Notes under the pieces: model-generated
What the model was told of the DNA's origin: nothing
The model's database searches: none
What the model saw: the letters and a program-made list of their open reading frames with translations, nothing else
Position numbers and translations under genes: made by a program
Assembly: GCA_022414725.1 (NCBI GenBank)
Contig: CM039467.1
Location: 7,696,946-7,760,945 of the forward strand
Reading direction: 5' to 3'
From: Microglena sp. YARC
Lineage: Eukaryota > Chlorophyta > Chlorophyceae > Chlamydomonadales > Chlamydomonadaceae
DNA: 64,000 bases
Part shown: piece after piece, positions 53,816 through 64,000 of the stretch
How the letters are laid out: every line of letters begins with the position of its first letter
How positions within the stretch are numbered: the first letter of the stretch is position 1

Positions 53816-55275
53816 ACGTGGAACCAGGTGTGGAACTATGGTTTGTATACTATGACATCATACAATTTGCATACTGGTACGTAATAGTTGTAATACCGAT
53901 TCCTTGGTTATCTCCAAGCTTCATGGGGTTAACTTTAACCGGTATCTCCAAGCTTCATGGGGTTTACTTTAATCCGGAACTGCCAGTCAATGTCTGTTAT
54001 TTTACAGATGCCGTCGTCAGATTTTCCTTAGTCAATCTTGCTCAGTGAAGTCTGGTTGTCTTGAATAATTCCGGAGAAAGGTTATATAACACCTAATCTC
54101 TGAATGCATATTTTTTACCTACGAGACAGTACGACATCAGAATTGTTTGTCGCTATCTCCGCTTGCCATTATAACATTATTCTTTACCCAGGTTTTTTTC
54201 ACAAAACATCGTCCTTGCGGCCAACGATTTATTCCAAAAGCCAATACATTGTCTCAACCATTGAGCCCGTGTAGGTGAGCCTATTTGGCCTACCCCTGGA
54301 CTGTAAAATACAAACATACCGGTACATACAATGTCATCGATATGCCATTGTTGGCCAAGACAAGCCCGCCCCAGGGGTCTTCTAACCACTCTAATCCCCA
54401 AACTAAGATAGACATTATTGCAGCAAGCAAGCATTGTTGTCAGCACGAATTACATGAATGTCACGTATCAAACACCAACTGAGTCATCTGCCTAGAAACG
54501 CTTCAGCCTAATCCCGAGTTAGTATGGCGGCGGGGAAGCCTAGAATAGGACAGATTGTACTGACTACCTAGAGCTATCTACAATAGTCGAGTCTTACCTA
54601 GTCACCAAAACCAGCCTCAATAACACTGCCCCCGCCAGAAACACAACACAATTTCGCCCACGCCAACATGAGATTGCCAACTTTACCATAGCATCTAACG
54701 TGCATATATAGGAGTTTACCTGGCTCACACTCACACTACCAAAGAATATAGTATGCATGTATAGCATACTGATTACTGTCGCGCGGTAGTCCAAGCTCAG
54801 GCGCAGAGGGCCCGCGAAACCAAATAAACCCAACATGGTAGCCATTCTCAAGTGTGTGCACATGCATGCAAACGGGAGGGTTCTCTCAATCTCACGTCTG
54901 TGGTACGGCATGCCAATTTTCATTTTTTAGCATTCTGAGACTCTGGACGAGAAGACCCTAGTGGTTGCCTGGACAAAGAACCAGAGATTTTATTTCCGCT
55001 ATATATAGCGATCGCTAGTTTTCTAGTTTTGACCCCGTTTTAGCGAAATTATCGCTATGAAAAAATTTAAAAAAAATCCAAACGGCCCTAGAAAGCTACA
55101 AAAAGCTGTAAAAAGCTATAGAAAGCACTAATGCGCTGTCCCTGGAGGAGGCTTCAAAACGATAAAGCTAGGAAACACCCACATTCAGGTTTGAAAAAAA
55201 AATCACTGCAACGAACCTGCCATGAACACAAATGCATAGCCGCATCCTATGATGGACTGAAAGCTTAGGCCAGTA
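53816..55275. other. Intergenic interval, no gene recognised
   Basis: Includes a partial R2 copy (about 54215-54310, minus) and a minus-strand frame (54835-54594) encoding a hydrophobic 80-residue sequence starting MATMLGLFGFAGPLRLSLDY, for which I recognise no family. TATCTCCAAGCTTCATGGGG occurs twice at 53908-53965. This is close to the centre of the inverted arrangement. Confidence 0.45.
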
Positions 55276-55279
55276 ATAA

Positions 55280-56270
55280 GCGCTGATAAATTTCGTCCAG
55301 CACATTCAGTGCTGCACCACCTAAAAATCAGTGCTGGTCTACCAAATTAATCAAGCACACCCAGTGCTTATCAAATCAAATGAATCAAGCACAAAAAGTG
55401 CTGGTATATTTCGTCAAGACCATTCAGTGCTGATTGAAGAAGTTCCTCATGCAGACACCTAATACTGGCAAATAGACTTATTCAAGCACATTGCGTGTTG
55501 ACCAATTAAAAACATCAAGCGCACTCAGTGCTTAGTACAAGCCTAATATGCACTCCCAGAGCATAATAAAATAATGAAGTATCCTCAGTGCTTATCCACT
55601 TCTCTTTTGTAGGAGTGGCAACGCCATTCAAAGTGGCTCCTCGGTGTCGCTGGTTTGTGTAGGGAGACCCAGCTCCTGAAATGAAAATCCTTTCACAACT
55701 TAAAAAAACGACGAGGACCCTACACACTCAGTGCCAACAACTAAACAAATCAAAAGAATTCAGCCCTGTTTAAGTAGATTGATCAAGCAAGCTCAGTGCT
55801 GACACATTTCATGAAGCACTATCAGTGCTAATAAAGTAAGCACCTCGAGCACACTCAGTACCTTTGGGTGAAGGCAAAGGCAAAGGCATAAGCAGCGAGT
55901 CGCAAATACGGGCCCGTAGGCCGGTTGGCTTGAAACGGTGCAGAAACAGGTAAGTGTCTTTTTGTGCCTTCAAGATTTCCGCTGCAGTTATTAAGTTGAC
56001 ATGTACTGATCAACTTAATAATCAAGCACACTCAATGTTGGTCAACGGGCTTGCTCAAGCACACTCAGTGCTGATCAATTTATTACTCAAGCACACCCAG
56101 TGCTGATCAATTTATTACTCAAGCACACCCAGTGCTGACCAATTTATTACTCGAGCACACTCGGTGCTGGTCAATGAAGTATTCAAGCACTCTCATTGCT
56201 TATTAAATAAATGATTCGGGCACACTCACTGCCATTCAACCAACACATAAAGCAAACTCAGAGACGGCCA
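55280..56270 (-). repeat. Array of 30-bp motif (right, minus), inverted partner of 51340-52220
   Basis: Complementary units CAAGCACACTCAGTGCTGAT and TCAATTTATTACTCAAGCAC. An R4 copy (55605-55700) and an unrelated 130-bp piece (55865-55985) interrupt it. Confidence 0.85.
55600..55705 (+). repeat. Dispersed repeat family R4, plus copy
   Basis: AGGAGTGGCAACGCCATTCA, CCTCGGTGTCGCTGGTTTGT and GGGAGACCCAGCTCCTG. Confidence 0.75.
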
Positions 56271-56534
56271 CCAAACGTATCTAGGATAGAATGTAGGCCC
56301 TGGCGGTAGTATTTGAATTGCCGCACCAATGCCCTCACGGGCATAGCCTGTAAGGGTCTCGAAGTCTTTAACCCTTCAAAATGGCTTAAAAAGGGACTTT
56401 AAATTGAAATTTGAAAGGGCCTTCAAAAATATTTGGCCTACCCCTGGACTGCAACAACTAACTAACTAACTAACTATAGTTCGAGACCTTCATTATACCG
56501 TAGTCAGCCCCAGCATAGGTTTTGCTATACATTT

Positions 56535-57000
56535 TTGGCGCACCCCCCAGGGTCACCTTGTTGTCCGTCCGAGCGACCGAACGCGAATGTCCAACCACAC
56601 AAAGCCAACTGTCTCAACTTACTGTCTCGTAGCTAACTGGCTTCGGTCTGCTGCACTCAATCCTGTTTTTGGCGGATCCCCCTCTTCAAGGGGGCAGGAT
56701 CCCCCAGGGTTACCCCGTTGTCCGTTTGTGCGTCCGACTGCCCCCCCAAGATGAAGCCTGACACAGCCTGACACGTCAGCCAGCATTCTCGTAACTAACT
56801 CGCTTCTGTTGCCAACACTCTCTGCCAATTTTTCGCGTCGCTTGCGATGCCACCTAGAACTTGTCACTGTAGCACGGCCCTAGTTGGTAAAACGATTGTT
56901 TTGGTTTCAGTTCATCAGTGCCTTTTAGGTTTAGCCCCTCCTGGCACGGTTGGGCAAGTCCTTTTTGCCTACTTGGCCTAACATCGGACTGTAACACCAC
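56535..57000. repeat. Dispersed repeats R3 (two partial copies) followed by R2 (minus)
   Basis: R3 blocks GTCACCTTGTTGTCCGTCCG and GTTACCCCGTTGTCCGTTTG begin two adjacent copies. R2 follows at 56877-57000 (AACGATTGTTTTGGTTTCAG, GGCACGGTTGGGCAAGTCC). Confidence 0.7.
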
Positions 57001-57174
57001 ACAGCTAGCTTCAGGTCTGACCCCAGGATGGGGAAAGGGCGCTGAGCAGAAGCTTCTGCGCTTAGGTCCATAAAGAAACAGTGAGGAAGAAATATAGGTG
57101 GAGAAATCCCAACAACATAATTAGGCACTCGTTGGAACGCCTATGCACACTCCGGATGTTCATCTGCCAGTCGG

Positions 57175-57460
57175 CAGGTACCAGGTGCATCCATGGTGTT
57201 GGATCTCCACGACTCAGGGATTCTCCCTTTGAGTGCGTTGCTCCCCACCAACATGTTCTCGAGCCGGTACATTGAACTCCATGTGTCGGGGAGGGTGCCA
57301 GTCAAACCATTGAAACCCATATCGATATCTGTGAGCTTCCATGGTGAACTCTAAGATGAAGGGAAAGGGCCCGAGAAAGAATTGTGAGCCACCTTCAAGT
57401 CAACAATTTGAGTGAGGCCGCTCCATGTGGAGGGGAGGCTACTAGGAAGTTCATTGTGGC
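57175..57460 (-). pseudogene. Decayed tandem copy of the LRR gene 3' end
   Basis: The complement of 57180-57460 repeats 57511-57803 with scattered substitutions: the same C-terminal LRR text (ENMLV, LTG, FNG, FSGPFPS-like) but with stops and a TAG interrupting the frame. It lies directly downstream of the intact stop codon at 57461 and has no start of its own. Confidence 0.75.
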
Positions 57461-58960
57461 TCAGGTCGGTGCACAGTACCATGTCCAAAGCGGATCATCT
57501 CTCAGTATACAGTTACCAGGTGCATCGGTGGTGCTGTATCTCCACGACACAGGGATTCCCCCTGTGAGTTCGTTGTTCGCCACCAACATGTTCTCGAGCC
57601 GGTACATTGGACTCCATGCGCTGGGGAGGGTGCCAGTCAGACCATTGAAACTCATATCGATATCTGTGAGCTTCCACAGTGAATTCCAAGATGAAGGAAT
57701 AGGGCCCGAGAAAGAATTGTGAGCCACATTCAAGTCAACGATTAGACCTAGGCTTCTCCACTCGTCGGGGAGGCTGCCAGAGAGGTCATTGTGGCTCAGG
57801 TCGAGTCTGGTCAGTGCATATAGAGAGGACCAGGTGGGAGGGGGCATGCCTGAAATATCGTTGTGGCTTAGATCCACATCAGCTAGCTGGCCCAGCACAC
57901 TCCACGATGCTGGGATGCCACCATTGAAGCTATTGTCGCTCAGGTCTATGGCCGCAAGGGCGGGGAGTGAGCTCCAGCTGTCAGGAAGAATTGATGTGAG
58001 CCTGTTGTGGGATAGGTCTAACACTTCCATGTTGGTCAGTGAAGCCCATGAAGTGGGTAAGGAGCTGGCAAGGGCATTGTGGCTCATGTTTACGTTCACA
58101 AGAGCTGTTAGGCTGCTCCATGGTGGTGGTAGCGGCCCGGAGAGTAGATTGCTACTCAAGTCCAAGTCCCTTATCTGGTCCAGGCCACTCCAGGAGGGTG
58201 GCAGGTTGTTGGTGAAGTAGTTGTGGCTCGCGTTCAATAGAACTAAGTCGGTCAGGGTGCTCCATGGGGCGGGAAGATTCCCTATCAACCCGTTGTAACT
58301 CACGTCAAGCTCAGTGATCCGGATGAGGGCACTCCAAGAGGGAGGGAGGTTCCCGGCCAAGCCATTGTGGCTGACATTAAATGTCAGCAGCTGTGTGAGA
58401 GATTCCCAGGATGAGGGGAGGGGTCCTGTGAGTGAATTGCTGGAAAGATCTAGCTCTTGCAGCACTGAGAGGGAGCTCCAAGATGGCGGAAGAGCTCCAC
58501 TTAGAGTGTTGTCACTCAAGTCCATGGTGACCAGACTTGTAAGCGAGCTCCACTCAGAGGGCATTGGACCATCTAGATTGGAGTTGCCAGTTGCTTGGAA
58601 AGAGGTCAGCGAGGTAAGTAAGCTCCAAGAGGGAGGGAGAGGCCCCTCTGCACCACTGCCTGTCAGCTCTAGGGAGGCAAGAGAAGAGAGTGAGCTCCAC
58701 TCGGATGGTAGAGATCCTGAGAGGGAGGCGGTGCCTCCCAACTGAAGGGATGTCAAATCTGGGAGAAGGCCAATTGATGGGGGGACAATTCCGGTGGCTC
58801 CGCCTAGCTCAGAAGGGATTCCTACGAGATGTAGGTCTGTGATAAGACCATTGATGCAGGTAATACCCGTCCATCCAATGCAAGGATCAGTGAGTGGGTC
58901 CCAATTATCCAAAGAAGGTGGGTATCCTAGCTCAGCTATTATGAGCTGCAAAGCATTTCA
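57461..58960 (-). CDS. Intronless 495-residue plant-type LRR domain
   Basis: After an N-cap (NWDPLTDPCIGWTGITC) come about 17 LRRs of 23-24 residues with the consensus LPxSWSSLxxLxxLDLSxNxLxG, then a C-terminal CILRDDPLWTWYCAPT with paired Cys and a stop at 57461. There is no ATG at its beginning. Either a TTTGCAG acceptor at 58946-58948 starts the exon at 58945 or the frame continues from the Pro-rich tract through a TGA. Secreted or surface LRR proteins of this kind are common in green algae; the ligand is unknown. The unbroken 495 codons argue for recent or current selection. Confidence 0.85.
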
Positions 58961-61900
58961 GAACGCTGGTGGTGGTGGAGGGGGGGAAGGTGGTGGTCGC
59001 GGTGGTGGTGGTGGTGGAGGGGGAGAAGGTGGTGGAGGTGCTGGAGGGGGAGAAGGGGGTGGCGGGGAAGGTGGTGTAGGTGGCGGAGGGGGTGGCGGGG
59101 AAGGTGGCGGGGAAGGTGGCCACGGAGGTAGAGGAGGTGGAGAGGGAGGTGGTTTTGGGTTAGGTGGGGGGGGGGGGGAGAGGGGGAGGGGAGGGGGGTG
59201 AAGGTGGAAGGGGAGGAGGGTGGGGAGAAGGTGCGGAGAGAGGATTGCCTAAAAGTCGGAGCCTATCAATTATACGCAGCGAAGACCATTCAAGAGGGAC
59301 AGTTCCTGCAAAGAGTTTGGGCAAATGCACAGTTAGAGCAAGGTAGGTGGCCTGACATGTTCAAGACAGTTAGAGTAAGATAGGTGGCCTGACACATTAA
59401 AATGCTCAGGATGTCAGTCAATTTAAGTGAAGGGCAATCCAAAAACAGGTGTGGGGATGGAGGGGGTGCAAACCAGGTGGTATAGGGTTTGGGGGTTGAG
59501 GGAATCAGGCGCAGGGTGTGGGAGTTGGATGAAGGTCAGACTGTCCAAACCCTATGGTCCACACGACTAGCTCAGGTTCTCTTCTACCCAGTTGACTTTG
59601 CACCACACCTCTTCAACCTACCAAGACTGCCATCAGCACCTGGTATGAACTCATGAGATACAATTGTGGGGGAAGTTTAAACAAAGGTCACAATGTCCAT
59701 CCCAAATAGTCCAAAATACTCAAATTTCAGTGGTTACATCTGTTTGGAGTCTCACCAGTAAGACGGTTGAAGCTCAACTCGAGAAATCCAAGTGCTGTCA
59801 GAGCACTGTACGCTGCAGGAAGGATGCCCTGGAGGAGGGGTGAAGGAACGCAAATAAGTCCTTCAGCAATACGACACATGATTGCAGTTATTACACATAT
59901 TACATTTATAGCCTTCAAAGAAACAGCATTGAGGAAACAACACATGAATGATAAGACAGACAGACGCACAGAGACACACACATGAGTGTAGAAAATAGCA
60001 CATCCAGTATCATGGTTGCCATCTGTATGGAAGAACTCTACTACTGTGGCACCCACTATTAATTGATTATGTCGAAGATTTAACAGGAATAGTCTACCGA
60101 GAGAAGCCCAGTCACCAGGGAGAGTTCCTGCAGAGAGTTTGGGAACAAGCTGAGTTAGGATAGAGCTAGGTGGGCTGACAAATTAAAGAGCACAGGATGC
60201 CTGGCAATGTACGTTCAGGGCCAGCCACAGAAGGTGTGAGTGGAAGGATGGGCTGGTGGGTGGGTGAGTGGGTATGTGGTGTTGGGGTAATAGTGGGGGT
60301 GGGTGGAGACTGGCTCAAGGCTCAAGTCTTGGATGGTTGTCTTAGCCTGTCCCCTTCCCAGACAATTTGTAGCACACCTCGTCAACCTACCAAGACTGCC
60401 ATCAGCACCTGGTATGAACTCATGAGATATATTTGTGGGGGAAGGTCTAACAGAGGTCACAATGTCCATCTCTAATAGTCCGAAATACTCAAATTTCAGT
60501 GGTTACATCTGTTTGGAGTCTCACCAGTAAGACGGTTGTTGCTCATAAAGAGATATGTCAGTGATGTCAGATTACTGTACGATGCAGGGAGGATGCCCTG
60601 GAGGAGGGGTGAAGGAGTGCAGGTAAGTCCTCCAGCAATACGGCACTTGATTTGAGTACTTATACATATAACATATGCAGACTTCAAAGAAACAGCATTG
60701 AGGAAACAACACATGAATGATAAGACAGACAGACGCACAGAGACACACACACATGAGTGTAGAAAATAGCACATCCAGTATCATGGTTGCCATCTGTATG
60801 GAAGAACTCTACTACTGTGGCACCCACCGTCAATTGATTATTCTCAAGACTTAACATGAAAAGTCTACTGAGAGAAGCCCAGTCAACAGGGAGAGTTCCT
60901 GCACAGAGTTTGGGAACAAGCTGAGTTAGGATAGAGCTAGGTGGCCTGACAAATAAAAGAGCACAGGATGCCTGGCAATGTACGTTCAGGGCCAGCCACA
61001 GAAGGTGTGAGTGGAAGGATGGGCTGGTGGGTGGGTGAGTGGGTATGTGGTGTTGGGGTAATAGTGGGGGTGGGTGGAGACTGGCTCAAGGCTCAAGTCT
61101 TGGATGGTATGATAGTTGGATGAATGTCAGACAGTCAGGTACACTCCTTTTGGTCTCGAAGACAAGTTCAGGTTATGTCTTAGCCTGTCTCCTTCCCATA
61201 CAATTTGTAGCACACCTCGTCAACCTACCAAGACTGCCATCAGCACCTGGTATGAACTCATTAGATACATTTGTGGGGGAGGTCTAACAGAGGTCACAAT
61301 GTCCATCTCTAATAGTCCGAAATACTCAAATTCCTGTGTTTACTTATGTTTGCAATCTCACCAGTAAGACGGTTGTGGCCCATCTGGAGATCTGTCAGTG
61401 ATGTCAGAGCACTGTACGCTGCAGGAAGGGTGCCCTGGAGGAGGGGTGAAGGAGTGCAGGTAAGTCCTTCAGCAATACGACACTTGATTTGAGTACTTAT
61501 ACTTATAACATATGTAGACCATGGTACTTCAAACGGACCTCAGGGGTTGCGCACCCATCCGATTTGGTAGGTTGCGTCCTGGGACGCATTCAGATCAATA
61601 GGGTGCGTCTTACTATCAAAAGAAGCCTTAGCCCACGGAAATGGAGTGGTGGTGGGCCAATCAACTGATGGGTGAGACGCAACCAACATCTTGAACCTGC
61701 GTCTGCGACGCAACCTACATCATGGATCTGCGTCCGGACGCAACGGACCCTCCTCATGTTGCGTCCAGGGACGCAAGGACGCGCGTCCTGCACAACCCTG
61801 ATGTAGACTTCAAAGAAACAGCATTGAGGAAACAACACATGAATGATGAGGCAGACAGACGCACAGAGACACACACATGAATTTAGAAAATAGCAAATCC

Positions 61901-63630
61901 ACTATCAAGGTTGCCATCTTTATGGAAGAACTCTACTACAGTGGCACCCACCGTGAACTGGTTTCTTTGAAGATTGAGCGAATAAAGTCTACTGAGAGAA
62001 GCCCAGCTACCAGGGAGAGTTCCTGCAGAGAGTTTGGAAACAAGCGGTGGAAGAATAGAGCTAGGTGGCCTGACAAATAAAAGAGCACAGGATGCCTGGT
62101 GATGCGTGTTCAGGGCTGGCCAAAGATGGTGTGGGTGGAAGGGTGGTTAGGTGGATGGGTGTTTGTGTGAGTGGGTGAGTGGGTGAGTGGGTGAGGGTGG
62201 AGGTGGGGGTGGGTGGAGACAGGCTCAAGTCTTGGATGGTATGGAAGTTGGATGAAGGTCAGACAGTAGGGTATCGAAGACAAGTTCAGGTTATGTCTTA
62301 GCCTGTGTCCTGCCCAGACAATTTGTAGCACACCTCTCCAACCTTCCAAGACCCCATCAGCACCTGGTATGAACTCATGGGATACATTTGTGGGGGAAGG
62401 TCTAACTAAGGTCACAGTGACCACCCCTAATAGTATCGAACTACTCATAATTCTAATGGTTCTATCTGTTTGCAGTCTCACCAGTAATAGCGCAGTTGAC
62501 CATCGCCAAGCTTGTCAGCGCATCCAGATTACCTGTACATTAGGATGAAAGTTGTTTTTGTACAAAAGGAATTTCACCCCCTGGAGGTGGGTCTCCAGAC
62601 ACAAACAGTAGCACCGAGGATTCAGTTTGAATGGCTTTGCCACTCCAACAAAAGAGTGTTGAGGCTCCAGCAGATGGAGCCAAGGGTGTGACACACGATC
62701 ACAGCACAAACAACAGCAGTATCGGAGAAACCTTGGGTGAATTTTATTGGAGTTGAAAGCTTTGGAGCAGAAACAAGGCAAGTATTACGAGCAAGGACAA
62801 CAGACAACAGCAGATGAAAGGATGAGACAACAACAGCAAACAACATACAACAGACAACAGGAAACAGCAGCACGAGCAAGGACAACAGACAACACAGCAG
62901 ACAGATGAAAGGGTAAGACGAAGACAGATGCACAACCATCATCATGCCTTGCACACTGAAGTACAGGCAAGCTAAAGTCAAGTTCAAATTCAAGTCCAAG
63001 TTCAAGTTTAATCCAAGTTAAAGTTGCACACCGAAGGACAGGCAAGCCCTGTTGGGTCATGCTTGGCTACCGCTGTACTGCAGTACGCATCAGCATCATC
63101 ATGCAGTACTCACTGAAGTCGGCTGGAATGGCAAAGGCTCCACCGGCAGACCCAGCTAGCTGAAGGTACAATGCTGAGACTCTTCCGGTGGTGCATGCAA
63201 CAAAAGCATATTCTGCAATGCGAAAGCAGCGGAAGGCAAAATAATGAATTATCTGGCATAGTGTGAAATGGGTAGGGCACATAATGGCTCAGGTCCTAGA
63301 TTGCACAGTGAACGAAGTGGGTGGGGCACATGATGGCTGAGATTGCACTGGGTGCTCTTCGCATATTTACTTCATTACTTTGTTGCACCCTGTTATCGTA
63401 GGCCCCATCCAAACATTTGCTGCAAAGCTGTAACACTTACCAGTGCACATATCGTTCCCTGCGACCCAGGAGGATAAGTTTGGATGGGCAGCCGCTGTTG
63501 CCAATGACAGAAGTGCGTTTTTATCAGCAGTTGCGTCACCAGCTACCAATATGCAGAGGTTGGTGAGGAGCAGCAACAGAAGCCACACATACATGTGAGC
63601 ACCATGTATATGCTTGCTCTGACCGACCAT
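57461..63630 (-). CDS. Inverted-duplicate LRR gene: signal peptide, LRR exons, Pro-rich linker and second LRR domain
   Basis: Exon 1 (63630-63441) repeats the channel gene's MYVWLLLLLLTNLCILVAG signal peptide; exon 2 (63212-63114) has EYAFVACTTGRVSALYL; exon 3 is 62532-62482 (NLDALTSLAMVNCAITG). Alternating LRR exons follow: A 62022-61952, B 61434-61362, A 60898-60828, B 60597-60525, A 60127-60057, B 59828-59756. A last A exon starts at 59305 (TVPLEWSSLRIIDRL) and runs into a Pro-rich tract, then the LRR domain below. No channel part is present. The first ATG could also be at 63837, since this copy is open there. Two defects stand between the Pro-rich tract and its neighbours: a 13-nt C run that shifts frame and a TGA at 58960-58958. 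The gene may be a pseudogene, be spliced around these, or contain sequence errors. Confidence 0.7.
58965..59235 (-). CDS. Pro-rich linker of the inverted-duplicate gene
   Basis: In the frame of the downstream LRR domain it reads PPPSPPPLPPWPPSPPPSPP, PPTPPSPPPP and PPAPPPPSPPPPPPPP, ending PPAF before TGA. It resembles the channel gene's linker at 35470-36210 in composition. The join to the preceding LRR exon is out of frame by one base across the C run at 59166-59178. Confidence 0.55.
61520..61801. mobile_element. Small inserted element with inverted GC-rich ends
   Basis: Compared with the homologous introns at 60665 and 59900, about 282 bp interrupts ATGTAGAC|TTCAAAGAAACAGC; ATGTAGAC is present on both sides (61512-61519 and 61800-61807). 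Ends carry CAGGGGTTGCGCACC (left, about 20 bp in) and the complement of CAGGGTTGTGCAGGACG (right). The 8-bp duplication suggests a hAT-like MITE of a different subfamily from the TAGGGA elements. Confidence 0.6.
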
Positions 63631-64000
63631 TGGCAGACTTCTCGCTACTCTCGGCTGAGGCAGCTTGTGGGCTGTATCCGACCACTGGATGGCTGGAAGG
63701 GATGCCCCGATGATGGGGGCAGGTGTCAACCTCGCGGAAAAGGCGACTGGCTGCGCGAAAGAGCAGAGCATCGATTGTTGAATGAAGGGGCCCCGCTCAA
63801 TCAGGGCACGGCCGCACGAGTGAATCAACTTGGACACAAATGCATGAATGAAAGCGAGTGGGGTGCGAGTGTGGGCCCAGAGACTCGGTAAAAAGGGAAG
63901 AAGCTAGCAGCTAGCAGTAGTCCTCAGTTCAGAAGGAAGCATGCGTGGCATCCTGCTGTGAGCGCTATGAAGTCTAGGGGTGTGGCGCACACTTCAGGTG
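62300..64000 (-). repeat. Right arm of the large inverted duplication
   Basis: Reverse complement of 14846-15804 plus 17698-18470, covering the 5' flank, exons 1-3 and intervening introns, with point differences, a shorter (TGTCTG)n tract and an R4 copy in the same place (62545-62650). It lacks the hAT-like element of the left arm. It continues to the window edge. Confidence 0.9.

Noticed and set aside
54594..54923. 109-codon minus-strand frame with hydrophobic stretches
   Set aside because: No family recognised, no clear splice partners, and no supporting context. Mentioned within the intergenic entry only.
58932..59201. Thr/Ser-rich minus frame (TFPATPSATYTT type) and Gly-rich plus frame over the Pro-rich tract
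   Set aside because: Other frames of the same CCX-repeat DNA; the Pro frame is the one shared with the adjacent 495-codon LRR domain.
63631..63837. Longer N-terminus for the inverted-duplicate gene starting at 63837
   Set aside because: Homologous sequence in the left arm has an in-frame stop, and the signal peptide would be buried about 80 residues inside; the ATG at 63630 or the one 36 bases later is preferred.

Overview
This is eukaryotic nuclear DNA, most likely from a green alga. The support is: spliceosomal introns with GT-AG ends, plant-type leucine-rich repeats (LPxxWxxLxxLxxLxLxxNxLTG), a hydroxyproline-type Pro-rich linker like those of algal cell-wall proteins, plant-type TTTAGGG telomere-like repeats and an algal-style polycystin channel. 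A large-genome prasinophyte (Cymbomonas or Pyramimonas type) would fit, but the species is a guess. Coding sequence is a small fraction of the window. The rest is introns full of microsatellites, minisatellites, SINE-like repeats and small DNA transposons. No rRNA gene, CRISPR array or convincing stand-alone tRNA gene was seen.

Layout. (1) 1-1919, minus strand: 5' part of EMC3 (ER membrane protein complex subunit 3), with exon 3 running off the left edge. (2) 2345-10534, plus strand: a complete five-exon LSM4 gene (U6 snRNP/mRNA-decay Sm-like protein with an RGG tail), divergent from EMC3 across about 425 bp. (3) 10.5-14.8 kb: no recognised gene, only minisatellites and dispersed repeats. (4) 15214-50901, plus strand: one very large gene, about 45 exons by hand splicing, encoding a protein of roughly 2,600-2,700 residues. 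It has a signal peptide, an LRR N-cap, an array of LRR exons, a Cys-containing ectodomain, a Pro-rich linker, a polycystin (TOP) domain, a PKD2-like channel and a long cytoplasmic tail with internal repeats. (5) 50.9-57.2 kb: repeats, a tRNA-derived SINE and an inverted pair of 30-bp-motif arrays; no recognised gene. (6) 63630-57461, minus strand: an inverted duplicate of the 5' part of the channel gene (same signal peptide, N-cap and LRR exons) whose 3' part is a Pro-rich linker and a separate LRR domain of about 495 residues instead of a channel.

Most notable pattern: several tandem arrays in this window are built on an exon-intron 5' splice junction, so each repeat copy carries the end of the exon plus a donor site. 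This is seen in LSM4 after exons 2 and 4, and in the polycystin gene after the exons ending at 23102 (33-bp unit) and 28219 (about 80-bp unit with TTTAGGG), with a two-copy version at 25987. The LRR part of the channel gene has itself grown by tandem duplication of intron-plus-exon units. A hAT-like transposon family with clear 8-bp target duplications and a solo LTR with a 5-bp target duplication are also present. Exon limits were placed by hand from splice motifs, phase continuity and protein similarity recalled from known families; no alignment was run.
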